A DNA stretch of 64,000 bases from Streptomyces sp. NBC_00442 (GCF_036014195.1 NZ_CP107918.1:3906001-3970000); one strand, 5' to 3'; counted from the stretch's first letter, positions 35,409 through 44,928 are shown. Notes: generated from the letters alone by a model not told the origin. Translations and numbers: made by a program.

Positions 35409-36032
35409 CTAGCGGTGTCGGTCGGACGCTTCGATCTCGCGGACGAAGGTGTCCATGAACCGGTCGGTCATCTGGGGGTGCTTGGCCGTGATGAGGTCGC
35501 CGTCGACCACCAGGTCCGCGGTGCCGTCGCCCTCGTAGACGACGTCGGCGCCCGCGTTCTCCACGTCGCAGACGATGTTGTGGGCGCAGGTGACCCGGCG
35601 GCCCTCAAGGAGCTGCCGGTCGGCGCAGAGCAGCCACAGCGAGTGGCATATCGTGCCGACCTTCAGGCCGTCGACGGCCGTCGCCGCGCGCAGGAACTCC
35701 ACGGCCGGCGCCTTGTTGCGGCTGTGCGGTCCCGCCACCTCGGTCTGGTAGCGCAGCCGGTCCATGGCGTAGGCGCCGATCAGGATCAGGCCGTCGTAGT
35801 CGGCCGGGTCGATCGACGCCACCTCGGTGGTGACGGTGACGTGCTCCTCGACATAGCCGTTGTCGGGGTTGCTGCCGAAGGTCAGCGACGGCTGGCCCCA
35901 CAGGTGCGAGACGTAGGTGACCTCGTAGCCGCGCCGCGGGAAGTACGCGTTGAACGCGCGGTACTCGCTCTGGTCGAAGTGCTCCTCGATCAGGACCGCG
36001 ATCTTCCCCTTCGCCGCCGGCGCGGGGCTCAT
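35409..36032 (-). CDS. DJ-1/PfpI-family protein
   Basis: 207 residues, class I glutamine-amidotransferase-like fold. The nucleophile elbow is VGTICHSLWLLCADRQLL (Cys about residue 133), followed by VTCAHNIVCDVENAGA; the acidic partner is probably Glu in IEEHFDQSEY near the N-terminus. The family includes peptidases, glyoxalases, chaperones and isonitrile hydratases. The start overlaps the upstream SnoaL-like stop (ATGA). One of three distinct DJ-1 proteins within 8 kb. Confidence 0.9.
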   Translation of the reverse strand: MSPAPAAKGKIAVLIEEHFDQSEYRAFNAYFPRRGYEVTYVSHLWGQPSLTFGSNPDNGYVEEHVTVTTEVASIDPADYDGLILIGAYAMDRLRYQTEVAGPHSRNKAPAVEFLRAATAVDGLKVGTICHSLWLLCADRQLLEGRRVTCAHNIVCDVENAGADVVYEGDGTADLVVDGDLITAKHPQMTDRFMDTFVREIEASDRHR

Positions 36033-36454
36033 CCGTCCAGGCCCAGCGGTGCGAGCAGCTGGTGCGGGTCGAAGAAGGCGGTGACCTCCTTGATGAGGCC
36101 GCCCTCGATGCGGAAGATGTTCATCCCGCGCACCGTGATCTTCTCGCCGGTGGGGGCGGCGCCCATGAACACGCCGCGGTGCGTGCCGGTGATGGTGAAC
36201 GACGCGGCGACCTTGTCGCCCTGCTCCAGGAGGTCGTCGATGGTGAAGACGCGGTCCGGGAACCCGCCGTACCAGCGCAGCGCGAACTCCTTGTACGCCG
36301 GCAGGCCGTGGATGCCGTCCGGAGAGATCGGGTTGTTGAACACCACGTCGGGCGCCATGATCCGGTCGGCGAGCTGGAGGTCGCCGGGGGCGGTCAGGAA
36401 CTGCTCGTAGTAGAGCCGGACGAGCTTGGACCCCTCGTCGGTGACGTCGGCCAT
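36029..36454 (-). CDS. SnoaL-like polyketide-cyclase/ester-cyclase-family protein
   Basis: 141 residues with the SnoaL pattern: LVRLYYEQFLTAPGDLQLAD, FNNPISPDGIHGLPAYKEFA, FTIDDLLEQGDKVAASFTIT and GTHRGVFMGAAPTGEKITVRG. SnoaL enzymes catalyse aldol or ester cyclisations, but many homologues are of unknown role and no polyketide synthase is in the window. It is the first gene after a strong terminator and opens the long minus-strand run. Confidence 0.88.
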   Translation of the reverse strand: MADVTDEGSKLVRLYYEQFLTAPGDLQLADRIMAPDVVFNNPISPDGIHGLPAYKEFALRWYGGFPDRVFTIDDLLEQGDKVAASFTITGTHRGVFMGAAPTGEKITVRGMNIFRIEGGLIKEVTAFFDPHQLLAPLGLDG

Positions 36455-36496
36455 GAGTGAACTCCTCGTGAAATGCGGTCGGTTGGTGACCAGGTG

Positions 36497-36539
36497 CCCG
36501 GTCCGGGCCGTGGAAGGGGGGGGTACGGCCCGGACCGGG
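36497..36539 (-). terminator. Perfect 15-bp-stem terminator after the GMC gene
   Basis: CCCGGTCCGGGCCGT (36497-36511) pairs perfectly with ACGGCCCGGACCGGG (36525-36539) around a 13-nt loop. It lies 14 bp beyond the GMC stop codon and about 40 bp upstream of the SnoaL-like start. It separates the redox operon from the downstream run. Confidence 0.8.
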
Positions 36540-36553
36540 AGTACCGGGCGGGC

Positions 36554-38062
36554 TCAGGCGTCCTGGAGGAACCACTCCGCGGCGCGCTCACCGATGACGT
36601 AGCAGGTGAGGTTGGGGTTGGCGCTCACGTGCGTCGGCATCACGGAGGCGTCGACCACGTTCAGGTTCTGCACGCCGTGCACCCGCAGTCGCTGGTCGAC
36701 GACGGCGCCGGAGTCCTCGGCGGAGCCCATCCTGGCGGTGCCGACCGGGTGCCACAGGGTGGCGGAGTTCTCCCGGATGTAGTCCAGCAGCAGCGCGTCG
36801 CTGTCGACCTGACGCTGCGTCAATTTGTCCGACAGGCCGGACGAAAGGTCCTGGATCTGCTTGGAGTTGGCGATCTCCCAGGACAGTCGCACACCGTCGA
36901 GGGCGATCTTGCGGTCGGCCTCGGTGCCGTAGGAGTTGAGGACGATCTCGGGGTGGACCGTCGGGTCGGCGCTGCGCAGCGACACCCGGCCGCGGCACTG
37001 CGGCTTCTGGAGCACGCTCATCACGCTGATCGGGCGGTGGGTCACCGGGACGTAGCGGCTGACGAAGTACAGCTGCATGTCGTTGAACTGCTGCGAGCCC
37101 GGGTTGGTGTACCGCACCAGGACCTGCACGTCCGGGTCGTCGGGGTCGGTGACGCCGTCCTTGGGCAGCAGGCCCACGGTGATCTGCTGGTGCTCGATCA
37201 GGTTCTCGCCGACGCCCTGTCGGTCCAGGACGACCTCGATGCCGAGCTCGCGCAGCCGCTCCTGCGGCCCGATGCCCGAACGCAGCAGAATCGCGGGGGA
37301 GTTGAGGGCGCCGGCGGACAGGGTGACCTGGTCGCCGTAGACCTTCTCCAGGCGGCCCCCGGTCTCCACCTCGACGCCGACCGCCGTGGTGCCCTCGAAC
37401 AGCACCCGGTGCACGGTGGCACCGGAGCGGATCGTGAGGTTCTTCCGCTTGCGGGCCTCGGTGAGGTACGCGATCGCGGTGGAGATCCGCACGTCGCCGC
37501 GGCGGTTCATCGGGATCGGGCCGACACCGGTGGACTCCGGGTCGTTGTGGTCCGCGACGTAGTCGAAGCCCTGGTCGATGCAGGCGTCCAGGTAGGCGGC
37601 CTGGAAGGGGACCAGCTCGTCGCGGGTGTGGCGCACGATGGGAGTCGGGCCGCCCTTGCCGTGCAGCGGACCGTCGAAGTCCTGGTCGTCCTCGATCCGG
37701 CGGAAGTACGGCAGCATCGAGCTCCACGACCACTGGTCGTTGCCCAGCTGGGCCCACTCGTCGTAGTCCGCCGGGATGCCGCGCAGCGCGATCGCCCCGT
37801 TGACGGCGGAGCAGCCGCCGGCCACCTTGCCGCGGGCGTACGTCAGGGACCGGCCGGGGACGGCCTCGGCCGAGTAGCCCCAGTCGTGGTCCTCCACCGA
37901 CACGGTGCGCGCGTTCGTGATGTCGCCGGGGATGTCGGCGTTGTCGGCCCAGTCGGGGCCGGCCTCCAGGAGCAGGACGCTGACGCCGGAGTTCTCCGTG
38001 AGCCTGCTGGCCAGGACGGCGCCGGAGGAGCCGGCACCGACGACTATGTGGTCGTAACGCAT
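36554..38062 (-). CDS. GMC-family FAD oxidoreductase (choline/glucose oxidase-like)
   Basis: 502 residues. FAD motif HIVVGAGSSGAVLASRLTE at residue 4; GMC signatures YARGKVAGGCSAVNGAIALR (about 75) and LSAGALNSPAILLRSGIGP (about 245). The catalytic His is in LWHPVGTARMG (about 440), and the C-terminal DASVMPTHVSANPNLT carries Asn at the second active-site position. It oxidises an alcohol with O2 or another acceptor; the substrate is unknown. The ATG at 38062 follows GGAAGGGAAC. Confidence 0.93.
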   Translation of the reverse strand: MRYDHIVVGAGSSGAVLASRLTENSGVSVLLLEAGPDWADNADIPGDITNARTVSVEDHDWGYSAEAVPGRSLTYARGKVAGGCSAVNGAIALRGIPADYDEWAQLGNDQWSWSSMLPYFRRIEDDQDFDGPLHGKGGPTPIVRHTRDELVPFQAAYLDACIDQGFDYVADHNDPESTGVGPIPMNRRGDVRISTAIAYLTEARKRKNLTIRSGATVHRVLFEGTTAVGVEVETGGRLEKVYGDQVTLSAGALNSPAILLRSGIGPQERLRELGIEVVLDRQGVGENLIEHQQITVGLLPKDGVTDPDDPDVQVLVRYTNPGSQQFNDMQLYFVSRYVPVTHRPISVMSVLQKPQCRGRVSLRSADPTVHPEIVLNSYGTEADRKIALDGVRLSWEIANSKQIQDLSSGLSDKLTQRQVDSDALLLDYIRENSATLWHPVGTARMGSAEDSGAVVDQRLRVHGVQNLNVVDASVMPTHVSANPNLTCYVIGERAAEWFLQDA

Positions 38063-38129
38063 GGAAGAGTTCCCTTCCGGGTTCACTGATGAGTTGCGCC
38101 CGGGGAGGTTCCCGGGGCTTCGCGGCCTG

Positions 38130-38909
38130 TTACTCGGACTCGAGGCCGCCGGGGTAGACCCCGGTGCGCACCCATTCGTCGATGGGGCCGCGGTCGCCGG
38201 TGTCCACGTACTCGATGCGGGCGCCCATCAGATCGGGCGCCGTGATCACGGCGAACGGGGTGGAGTCGGCGTCCTTGCGGAACAGCGCGTCGATGCCGAC
38301 GCCCTGCTTCTCCAGGATTTCGAGCCGCCCGGCCATGTCGTCCTCCCAGACCCCGTAGTAAAGGATCTTTCCGGCGTTCTTCGCCGAGACGATGCCGTCG
38401 CCGTCCGCCTGGATGAGTTCGTAGTACGGCGCCCCGGACTTGGAGAAGGCGCAGACCAGTTCGAAGGGGTGCGGTTCCGGGTCCTCCAGGCGCGGCACCT
38501 TGAAGGTGGCGGGCTCGGTGAATTCGATGCCGAACACCTCGGAGTAACGGGCGATCGCCGCCTGAAGGTCCGGAACCACGATGCCGACGTGGAAGAACGA
38601 GTCGGGCAGATCGGGGCCGGGCGTGACGTCGCGGTAGACGTCCACCGCCGGGAATTCCTCCAGGCATTCCAGAAGGTTCGGAATGAAGTCGCGCAGATAA
38701 TCCGTCGACTTGTGGAATTCCATGGCCGCGTCGTCCCGGTAGCGCTCCACGACCAGACGCGTGGTGCCGCCCTGCTCCGGCCGCACGTAGTCGAAGCCGA
38801 CACAACCGGGCTCGTTGGCGCGGATCTTGGCGGCGAGACCGGCCATGAGGACGTCGAGCTCCGCCTCCTTGCCCGCCTTGACGACCTGCCGCGCGGTGAC
38901 AGTGATCAT
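38130..38909 (-). CDS. Antibiotic-biosynthesis-monooxygenase / VOC-domain fusion
   Basis: 259 residues with two domains. Residues 1-100 are an ABM ferredoxin-like domain (ITVTARQVVKAGKEAELDVL, VGFDYVRPEQGGTTRLVVERY). Residues 107-245 are a vicinal-oxygen-chelate domain (FFHVGIVVPDLQAAIARYSE ... PYYELIQADG ... IEYVDTGD), with His and Glu in metal-ligand positions. The combination suggests cofactor-poor oxygenation plus metal-dependent rearrangement, or ligand binding; the reaction is unknown. The start overlaps the DJ-1 stop by 4 nt. Confidence 0.82.
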   Translation of the reverse strand: MITVTARQVVKAGKEAELDVLMAGLAAKIRANEPGCVGFDYVRPEQGGTTRLVVERYRDDAAMEFHKSTDYLRDFIPNLLECLEEFPAVDVYRDVTPGPDLPDSFFHVGIVVPDLQAAIARYSEVFGIEFTEPATFKVPRLEDPEPHPFELVCAFSKSGAPYYELIQADGDGIVSAKNAGKILYYGVWEDDMAGRLEILEKQGVGIDALFRKDADSTPFAVITAPDLMGARIEYVDTGDRGPIDEWVRTGVYPGGLESE

Positions 38910-39646
38910 GCCTGCGCACCCCGGCCCGGAAGCAGCATCGGCTCGAAGAAGTCCGTGAACTTCTCCTCGAGGTCGGGGTGGACGTAGAACTCCGGGCCCG
39001 ACGCCGCGTAGATCTGCTCGCCGAGGCCGCCGTAGGTGTCGAACATCATCGAGACGATGGTGCCGACCTCCTTGCCGAAGTACTCGGTGACCAGCGCGAC
39101 GGTGGACCCGTTCACCCCGTACGAGCCGGTCGTCGTCCAGATCTTCTTCGCCGCGTCGTGCAGCCACATCCGGCGCGGCGACGGCACGTTGGTGCCCTCG
39201 GCGCGCAGACCGCGGGCGACCGCGGCGACACAGGTGACGGGCGTGTCGCCGAGGATTCCGGAACGGGACAGGATGCCGACACCGGAGCAGTTGGCCGCGA
39301 TGACCTTGCCGTTCACGTGGTGGTGGCGGATCGCGTCGAGGATGCGCCCGTCCTGGGTCATCTTGCCGGAGCCGACACCGCCGGGGACGTACAGGATGTC
39401 GAAGAGCTGCCCGTCCTCCAGGACGGCGTCCGGCACGACCTGGGTGCCCATCTGCATGACGACGTTGCCCGGGTCGAGCGACACCAGCTTGACGTCGAGC
39501 TCGGCCGGCTCGGCGTCCATGGGCCACGGCGCGATCTGCTGGGCGAGCACCATGGCGGCGCCCTTGAAGATTTCGAGCGGGGTGATCGTGTCCTGCTCGC
39601 TGCAGCTCTCGTAACCGAGAACGGCCACGGTTTTGATCTCGGCCAT
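38906..39646 (-). CDS. DJ-1/PfpI-family protein, isonitrile-hydratase-like subtype
   Basis: 246 residues, ATG at 39646 after AGGAGGCTTC. The fold starts VAVLGYESCSEQDTITPLEI (residue 7), with ILYVPGGVGSGKMTQD and the nucleophile elbow VIAANCSGVGILSRSGIL (Cys about residue 124). The N-terminal pattern and the Cys context resemble the GATase1/AraC-like and isonitrile hydratase branch; this is a family-level judgement. First gene of the minus-strand redox operon, 234 bp from the divergent MFS gene. Confidence 0.87.
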   Translation of the reverse strand: MAEIKTVAVLGYESCSEQDTITPLEIFKGAAMVLAQQIAPWPMDAEPAELDVKLVSLDPGNVVMQMGTQVVPDAVLEDGQLFDILYVPGGVGSGKMTQDGRILDAIRHHHVNGKVIAANCSGVGILSRSGILGDTPVTCVAAVARGLRAEGTNVPSPRRMWLHDAAKKIWTTTGSYGVNGSTVALVTEYFGKEVGTIVSMMFDTYGGLGEQIYAASGPEFYVHPDLEEKFTDFFEPMLLPGRGAQA

Positions 39647-39777
39647 TTCTGAAGCCTCCTGGAAATCCCTTGCGGGAATTCGATGTTGGGATCGCGATCG
39701 CACCTCGAATGGGGCGCATTTATCGGCGAGTACCGGGAAGCTAGCAGGACACGTTTGCGAACTGCCTCTCACTCGAA

Positions 39778-39833
39778 CGGACTTCCTGACCTTCACCACA
39801 CTTCAAGACATCGGCCTGAGGTCAGGAAGTCCG
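39778..39833. promoter_or_regulatory. Perfect 15-bp inverted repeat in divergent promoter
   Basis: CGGACTTCCTGACCT (39778-39792) and AGGTCAGGAAGTCCG (39819-39833) are exact complements, separated by 26 bp (centres 41 bp apart, about four helical turns). The pair lies 48 bp before the MFS start and about 130 bp from the divergent DJ-1 start, which suits two binding sites for one regulator. No regulator gene is adjacent. A terminator role is less likely because of the 26-nt loop and upstream position. Confidence 0.7.
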
Positions 39834-39880
39834 CCCGGAAACGTTGGCCGCCCTCACGCCCGTGCGGGACCCTGCCGTCC

Positions 39881-41278
39881 ATGACAACCGAGAGCATCGA
39901 CGTCACGCCTGAGGCGTCTGCCGAGAAGGCGAACCCCGCCGGGAAGCCGCGCACCGCCGGCCGCTTCCTCGGTATCGCGGTCGGCAACTTCCTCGTCCTG
40001 ATGGACGCGTCCATCCTGAACGTCGCCCTGCCCGACCTCCAGCACAGCCTGCACGCCTCGACGGGCGCCCTGGCGTGGACGGTCGACGCCTACACCGTCG
40101 TCTTCGCCGGCCTGATGCTGGCGTCCGGTTCCTTCGCGGACCGCTGGGGCCCGCGGCGCATCTACCGCTCGTCGCTGATCGCGTTCGGTGTGGTGTCGCT
40201 GCTGTGTGCCCTCGCGGGCTCGGCCGGTGTGCTCATCGCGGGCCGCGCGCTGCTCGGTGTCGCCGCGGCGGGCCTGGTCCCCGCGTCGCTCGCGCTGCTC
40301 GGCGGGCTCTACCCCGACCCCGCCAAGAAGGCGCGTGCGGTCGGCGCGTGGGCCGCGGTCAGCTCGCTCGGCCTGGTCTCCGGTCCCGTGCTCGGCGGCG
40401 GCCTCGTCGCGCTCGGCGGCTGGCAGCTGGTCTTCCTGGTCAACCCGCCCATCGCGCTGGTGACATGGCTCGCCGCGCGCGGCTTCGCCGCCGACGGGGA
40501 ACGCCCCCACCGGAAGATCGACGCCCCCGGCCTCGTGCTCTCCATCGTCGGACTCGGCGCACTCACCTTCGGTCTCGTCGAGGGCGGAACCTCCGGCTGG
40601 GGCCGGCCCGCCCCCATCGTCGCCGTGGTCGCCGCGGCGGCGGCGTTCCTCGCCCTCGCACTGGTCGAGCGCAAGGCCCCCTTCCCCGCGCTGCCGCCCG
40701 CGCTCCTCGTACGGGCCCGGGTACAGGCCGACATGATCGCCGGTTCCGCCGCCTCGTTCGTCTTCTACGGGCTGCTCTACGCGATGACCCAGTGGATGGT
40801 CAACGAGCGCTCCCTCACGCCCTTCCAGACCGGCCTCGCCTTCCTGCCGATGACGCTGCCGCTCGCCGTGCTCCCGCTGTTCACCGGCCGCCTGGTCGCC
40901 CGCATCGGCACCCGGCCGCTGATCCTGTTCGGGCTGACGTGCGGCGTGCTGTCCGGGGTGATCCTCGCGTTCTCCGGCACCGAGACCCCGTTCCTGCTCC
41001 TGGTCGCCGCCCAGCTGATGCTGGCGCTCGGCTCCACCACCGCGATCCCCGCCTCCACCGCCGACATGGCGATGACCGCGCCCGCCGAGTACGCCGCCAC
41101 CGCACAGGGCGCCCTCAACGCCTCCCGGCAGGCCGGCTCCGCGCTCGGTGTGGCCGTCCTCGGCACCCTGGTCTCCATGCACCGCATCGGCCTGGGCGTC
41201 GCCCTGTTCGCCGCCGCGGCGCTCCTCGTGGTCATCGCCCTGCTCACCCGGGCCCGCCGCCAGGAAGCCGCCAACTGA
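39881..41278 (+). CDS. MFS transporter (DHA2-type drug exporter)
   Basis: 465 residues, ATG at 39881, with a hydrophilic N-terminus of about 26 residues and 12-14 membrane helices. Signatures: [18 protein letters not shown] in TM1, [18 protein letters not shown] (motif A) and [20 protein letters not shown] (motif C-like). Proton-driven export of a small hydrophobic compound is expected. First gene of the plus-strand redox operon, controlled from the region with the 15-bp inverted repeat. Confidence 0.92.
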   Translation: MTTESIDVTPEASAEKANPAGKPRTAGRFLGIAVGNFLVLMDASILNVALPDLQHSLHASTGALAWTVDAYTVVFAGLMLASGSFADRWGPRRIYRSSLIAFGVVSLLCALAGSAGVLIAGRALLGVAAAGLVPASLALLGGLYPDPAKKARAVGAWAAVSSLGLVSGPVLGGGLVALGGWQLVFLVNPPIALVTWLAARGFAADGERPHRKIDAPGLVLSIVGLGALTFGLVEGGTSGWGRPAPIVAVVAAAAAFLALALVERKAPFPALPPALLVRARVQADMIAGSAASFVFYGLLYAMTQWMVNERSLTPFQTGLAFLPMTLPLAVLPLFTGRLVARIGTRPLILFGLTCGVLSGVILAFSGTETPFLLLVAAQLMLALGSTTAIPASTADMAMTAPAEYAATAQGALNASRQAGSALGVAVLGTLVSMHRIGLGVALFAAAALLVVIALLTRARRQEAAN

Positions 41279-41359
41279 GCGGTCCCGCACGGCTGTTGAT
41301 CTCCCGGGCGGCGGCCCTTGCCGCTGTACGAACGTAAAGCCAACGAAAGGAACACCGCG

Positions 41360-42523
41360 ATGACCACCGCCCAGGACGAGACCGTCAAGGCGCCGGCCAA
41401 GCGCAACGTCGCCTGGATCCGCTCCGCGCTCCAGACCGCGATAGAGCTGGAACACTCCACGCTGCCGATCTACACCTCGGCGATGCTCTCGCTCGAAGTG
41501 CAGAACTACACCAGCTACAACACCATCCGCAGCGTGCTGATGGAGGAGATGGTCCACATGGCCATCGCCGGCAACATGCTCGCTGCCATCGGCGGCCGTC
41601 CCCGCATCAAGGACCTCGACCCGGCCTTCCCCCGCCGCGGCCTTCCCGGCGGTGTAGAACCCGACCTCTCCATCGGGCTCGCCTCGCTCTCCAAGCCGCA
41701 GCTGCGCAACTTCATGCGCCTGGAATCGCCGCTGTTCCTGCTGCCCGACGAGTACAGCCACGAGGACTTCCCCACCATCGGCAAGCTCTACTCGCAGATC
41801 AAGGAAGCGATCGTCGACAACGCCGACGAGCTGCGCGCCGCGGTCAAGGGCGGCGGCATCGCCAACCAGGTCGGCGACAACATCGGCTTCAAGACCATCG
41901 TGGCGACCCCCGGCGTCGACCCCGTCGACCAGCTCCTCGAAGGCATCGACGAGATCCTGGAGCAGGGCGAGGGCGCCACCGGCGGCACCATCCAGGCCGG
42001 CGCCTCCTTCCAGCACGAGGAGTCGCACTACGGCAAGTTCGCCGAGCTCTGGTACGGCCGCGAGTACCGCACGCCCGAGCCGCCCCTGGAACTGACCTCC
42101 GACACCGAGGCCGTGCACTTCCAGGGCAGCCGCATCGACTGGCCCGCGGTCGTCAACACCCTCGCCGTGCCCGCCGACGGCTACGCCAAGATCCTGGCCG
42201 CCGACCCCGACGGCACCGACGTCGAGGCGGAACTCGTCCAGTTCGACGAGACGTACACCGGCATGATGGTCCACCTCGACGAGCTGTGGAACGGCTCCGC
42301 GGCCACCCAGTGGCCCACCTTCGGCGACGCCGTCCACCACATGGTGAAGTTCCGCGTGTTCTCCTGCTTCACCTTCATGCGCCGTCAGATCCCGCAGTCG
42401 GTCATCGACGACCTGCCGCGCCTGTACCCGGCCGAGTTCGGCTTCCTGAACACCTACACCGACCTGAGCAAGCCGGTCTTCTACGGCCCGCGCTTCCGCA
42501 ATCTCGCCGCCGCCCAGGCCTGA
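41360..42523 (+). CDS. Ferritin-like (VioB-type) di-iron-fold protein
   Basis: 387 residues, ATG at 41360 after CGAAAGGAAC. The N-terminal four-helix region has carboxylate/His motifs AIELEHSTLPIYTSAMLSL (about residue 24), MEEMVHMAIAGNMLAAIGG (about 57) and FQHEESHYGKFAELW (about 220). Homologues include the ferritin-like part of VioB, which joins amino-acid-derived imines in violacein synthesis. In this cluster it may catalyse an oxidative coupling (inference); the metal is not proven. Confidence 0.82.
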   Translation: MTTAQDETVKAPAKRNVAWIRSALQTAIELEHSTLPIYTSAMLSLEVQNYTSYNTIRSVLMEEMVHMAIAGNMLAAIGGRPRIKDLDPAFPRRGLPGGVEPDLSIGLASLSKPQLRNFMRLESPLFLLPDEYSHEDFPTIGKLYSQIKEAIVDNADELRAAVKGGGIANQVGDNIGFKTIVATPGVDPVDQLLEGIDEILEQGEGATGGTIQAGASFQHEESHYGKFAELWYGREYRTPEPPLELTSDTEAVHFQGSRIDWPAVVNTLAVPADGYAKILAADPDGTDVEAELVQFDETYTGMMVHLDELWNGSAATQWPTFGDAVHHMVKFRVFSCFTFMRRQIPQSVIDDLPRLYPAEFGFLNTYTDLSKPVFYGPRFRNLAAAQA

Positions 42524-42542
42524 GCCCGCAGCAGGAGATCAC

Positions 42543-43229
42543 ATGCCCCGCACCAAGACGGTCCTCGTCGTCCTCACCAGCCACGCGGAGCTGGGCGACA
42601 CCGGCCGCGCCACCGGCTACTACATGCCCGAAGTCGCCCACCCCTGGCGGGTGTTCACCGACGCCGGGTACCGCGTCGCCCTCGCCTCCGTCCAGGGCGG
42701 CACCCCTCCCGCGTCCGGCGTCGACCTGTCCGACGAGATCCAGAAGGCGTTCCTCGCCGACCCCGAGATGAGCGCCAAGCTCGCGGACACGCTGCGCCCC
42801 GAGGACATCGACCCGCAGGCCTACGACGCGATCTTCTTCGCCGGCGGTCACGGCACCATGTGGGACTTCCCCGGCAACACGGCGCTCGCCGCGCACGCCC
42901 GGGACATCTACGAGGCGGGCGGCGTGGTCGCGGCGCTCTGCCACGGTCCGGCGGCCCTGGTCGGCGTACGGCTCTCGGACGGCCGCCCGCTGGTGGAGGG
43001 CAAGCGGCTCACCGCGTTCAGCAACGCCGAGGAAGCCGCGGTCGGCCTGACCGACGTCGTGCCGTTCGCGTTGCAGACGGCGCTGGAGGAGCTCGGTGCC
43101 AAGCACGAGGCCGCCGCCACCGAGTTCGCCGCACACGCCGTGACCGACGGGCGCCTGGTCACCGGCCAGAACCCGGCGTCGGCCACCGACACCGCCCTGG
43201 CGACCGTGCTCGTCCTGGCCGGCACGTGA
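42543..43229 (+). CDS. DJ-1/PfpI-family protein, Hsp31/glyoxalase-like subtype
   Basis: 228 residues. Motifs: SHAELGDTGRATGYYMPEVA (the Glu in the N-terminal strand loop), IFFAGGHGTMWDFPGN, the nucleophile elbow VVAALCHGPAALVGVR (Cys about residue 135) and SNAEEAAVGLTDVVPFALQT. This is the type 1 glutamine-amidotransferase-domain branch with a Cys-His pair, often acting on alpha-oxoaldehydes. GTGA overlap with the following MFS gene. Confidence 0.9.
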   Translation: MPRTKTVLVVLTSHAELGDTGRATGYYMPEVAHPWRVFTDAGYRVALASVQGGTPPASGVDLSDEIQKAFLADPEMSAKLADTLRPEDIDPQAYDAIFFAGGHGTMWDFPGNTALAAHARDIYEAGGVVAALCHGPAALVGVRLSDGRPLVEGKRLTAFSNAEEAAVGLTDVVPFALQTALEELGAKHEAAATEFAAHAVTDGRLVTGQNPASATDTALATVLVLAGT

Positions 43230-44926
43230 CCCTCTCCGCCCCGGGGCCCGCGCGGGCGGCGGCCGACGTCGCCGCGCCCCCGGCGGCGGCCGGTCCGGCC
43301 GCGCCCCCGGCCGTCGCCGTCGCCCCCGCCGACCGCACCCGCTGGTTCGTCCTCGGCGTGGGCCTGATCTGCACCTTCCTCGTCGTGGGCGGCGCCTCCA
43401 TCGCGAACCTCGCGATGCCCTCGCTCCAGCAGACCCTCCATGTCGGCTTCGGCACCGCCCAGTTCGTGGTCGCCGGATACGGCCTGGTGTACGCGGTCTT
43501 CCTCATCACCGGCGGCCGCCTCGGCGACGTGTCGGGACGCCGCCGGGTGCTGCTCGGCGGCCTCGTCCTGTTCACCGCGGCCGTCCTGGTCGGCGGGCTC
43601 GCCCCGAACGCGCCCGTGCTGATCGGGGCCCGCCTGGTCCAGGGCTTCGGCGCCGCGCTGATCTACCCGCAGATCCTGTCGATCATCCAGGACACCTTCG
43701 AGGGCAAGGAACGCAACTTCGCGCTCGGCCTGTTCGGTGCGACCATCGGGGTCGCGATCGTGGCGGGCCAGCTCATCGGCGGCGCACTGATCCAGCTCGA
43801 CCTGGGCGGCCTCACCTGGCGCCCCGCCTTCCTCGTCCTCGTACCGATCGGCGCCGCGGCCCTCGTCACCGGCAGCCGCGTGATGGCCCCCGACCGGCCC
43901 GCGGGACGCGACCACATCGACCTCGCGGGCACCGGCCTGCTCGGCGCCTCGCTCCTGCTCCTGATCCTGCCCCTCCTGATCGGCCCCGGCGCGGGCTGGG
44001 CCTGGTGGACGTGGGCCATGTTCGTCCTGGCGATCCCCATGTTCGCGCTCTTCCTGCGCTACGAGCGCTCCCTGGTCCGCCGGGGCCGCACCCCGCTGCT
44101 CCGCCCCTCCCTCTTCCGCCAGCGCGCGTTCGCCGTGGGCACCGTCATCGGGGTGCTGTACTTCGTCACCATCGTCGGCCTCGCCGTCTACACCTCGCTG
44201 ACCTTCCAGGTGGGCCTCGGACTCGACCCGCTCCAGGCGGGCCTCGCCTTCGCCCCGGTCGGCGTCGCCTTCTTCCTGTCCTCGCTGGTCGTACCGCGCC
44301 TGGTGCCGCGGCTCGGCCGCGCGGTCCTGACCATCGGACACGTCCTGCTCCTCGGCGGCCTGCTGTCGGCCTGGCTCACCGCGCGGCTGGCGGGCCCCGG
44401 CCTGACGGCCTGGAGCCTGGCCCTGCCGCTGCTGCTCGTCGGCACCGCCCAGGGCCTGACGATGTCCCCGCTCATCGGGATCGTCCTGACCGGCATCCGC
44501 CCCGAGGACAAGGGATCCGCGTCCGGCGCCCTGACCACCGCCTTCCAGGTCGGGCAGGCCCTCGGCGTCGCCGGCATCGGTACGGTCTTCTCCATGCTGG
44601 GCGCCCACCCGGGGCCCGGCGCCGACACCGACCGCTACCGCGTCGCCTTCGGTGCGGCCCTGTTCCTGATGGCGGCCCTCACCCTGGTCTCGCTGCTCCT
44701 GGTCTTCCTGCTGCCCACCCCGCACGACAGCCGGCCCCACCACCACTTCCTGTGGCTGCGCCACGGCCGTCGCACCGGCCTCGCGCACGCCCTTTACCTG
44801 TTGACGGGTGGTCATGCGGTGGGTCGTCTGACCCACTGGTTCCACCACCACGGGGAGCATCCCCATGGGGCCGGCCCCCATGGGGGACAGCTCCATGGGG
44901 ACGAACCCCACGACGAAAGGACGTAA
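43226..44926 (+). CDS. MFS transporter (14-TM DHA2 type) with His-rich tail
   Basis: 566 residues, GTG start overlapping the DJ-1 stop. An Ala/Pro-rich N-terminus (about 35 residues) precedes about 14 helices; motif A is ITGGRLGDVSGRRRVLLGG. The last 50 residues are hydrophilic and His-rich (HWFHHHGEHPHGAGPHGG and LHGDEPHDE). That tail is encoded by DNA with repeated CCCCATGGGG palindromes (about 44850-44910). It may bind metal or be a recent expansion. Expected to export a product of the cluster. Confidence 0.9.
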   Translation: MTLSAPGPARAAADVAAPPAAAGPAAPPAVAVAPADRTRWFVLGVGLICTFLVVGGASIANLAMPSLQQTLHVGFGTAQFVVAGYGLVYAVFLITGGRLGDVSGRRRVLLGGLVLFTAAVLVGGLAPNAPVLIGARLVQGFGAALIYPQILSIIQDTFEGKERNFALGLFGATIGVAIVAGQLIGGALIQLDLGGLTWRPAFLVLVPIGAAALVTGSRVMAPDRPAGRDHIDLAGTGLLGASLLLLILPLLIGPGAGWAWWTWAMFVLAIPMFALFLRYERSLVRRGRTPLLRPSLFRQRAFAVGTVIGVLYFVTIVGLAVYTSLTFQVGLGLDPLQAGLAFAPVGVAFFLSSLVVPRLVPRLGRAVLTIGHVLLLGGLLSAWLTARLAGPGLTAWSLALPLLLVGTAQGLTMSPLIGIVLTGIRPEDKGSASGALTTAFQVGQALGVAGIGTVFSMLGAHPGPGADTDRYRVAFGAALFLMAALTLVSLLLVFLLPTPHDSRPHHHFLWLRHGRRTGLAHALYLLTGGHAVGRLTHWFHHHGEHPHGAGPHGGQLHGDEPHDERT

Positions 44927-44928
44927 GA

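Noticed and set aside
39854..42340. An 828-codon antisense frame opposite the MFS and ferritin-like genes
   Set aside because: Low-complexity Gly/Arg/Glu-rich translation, no domains, and the opposite strand carries well-conserved genes; it is a GC-bias shadow.
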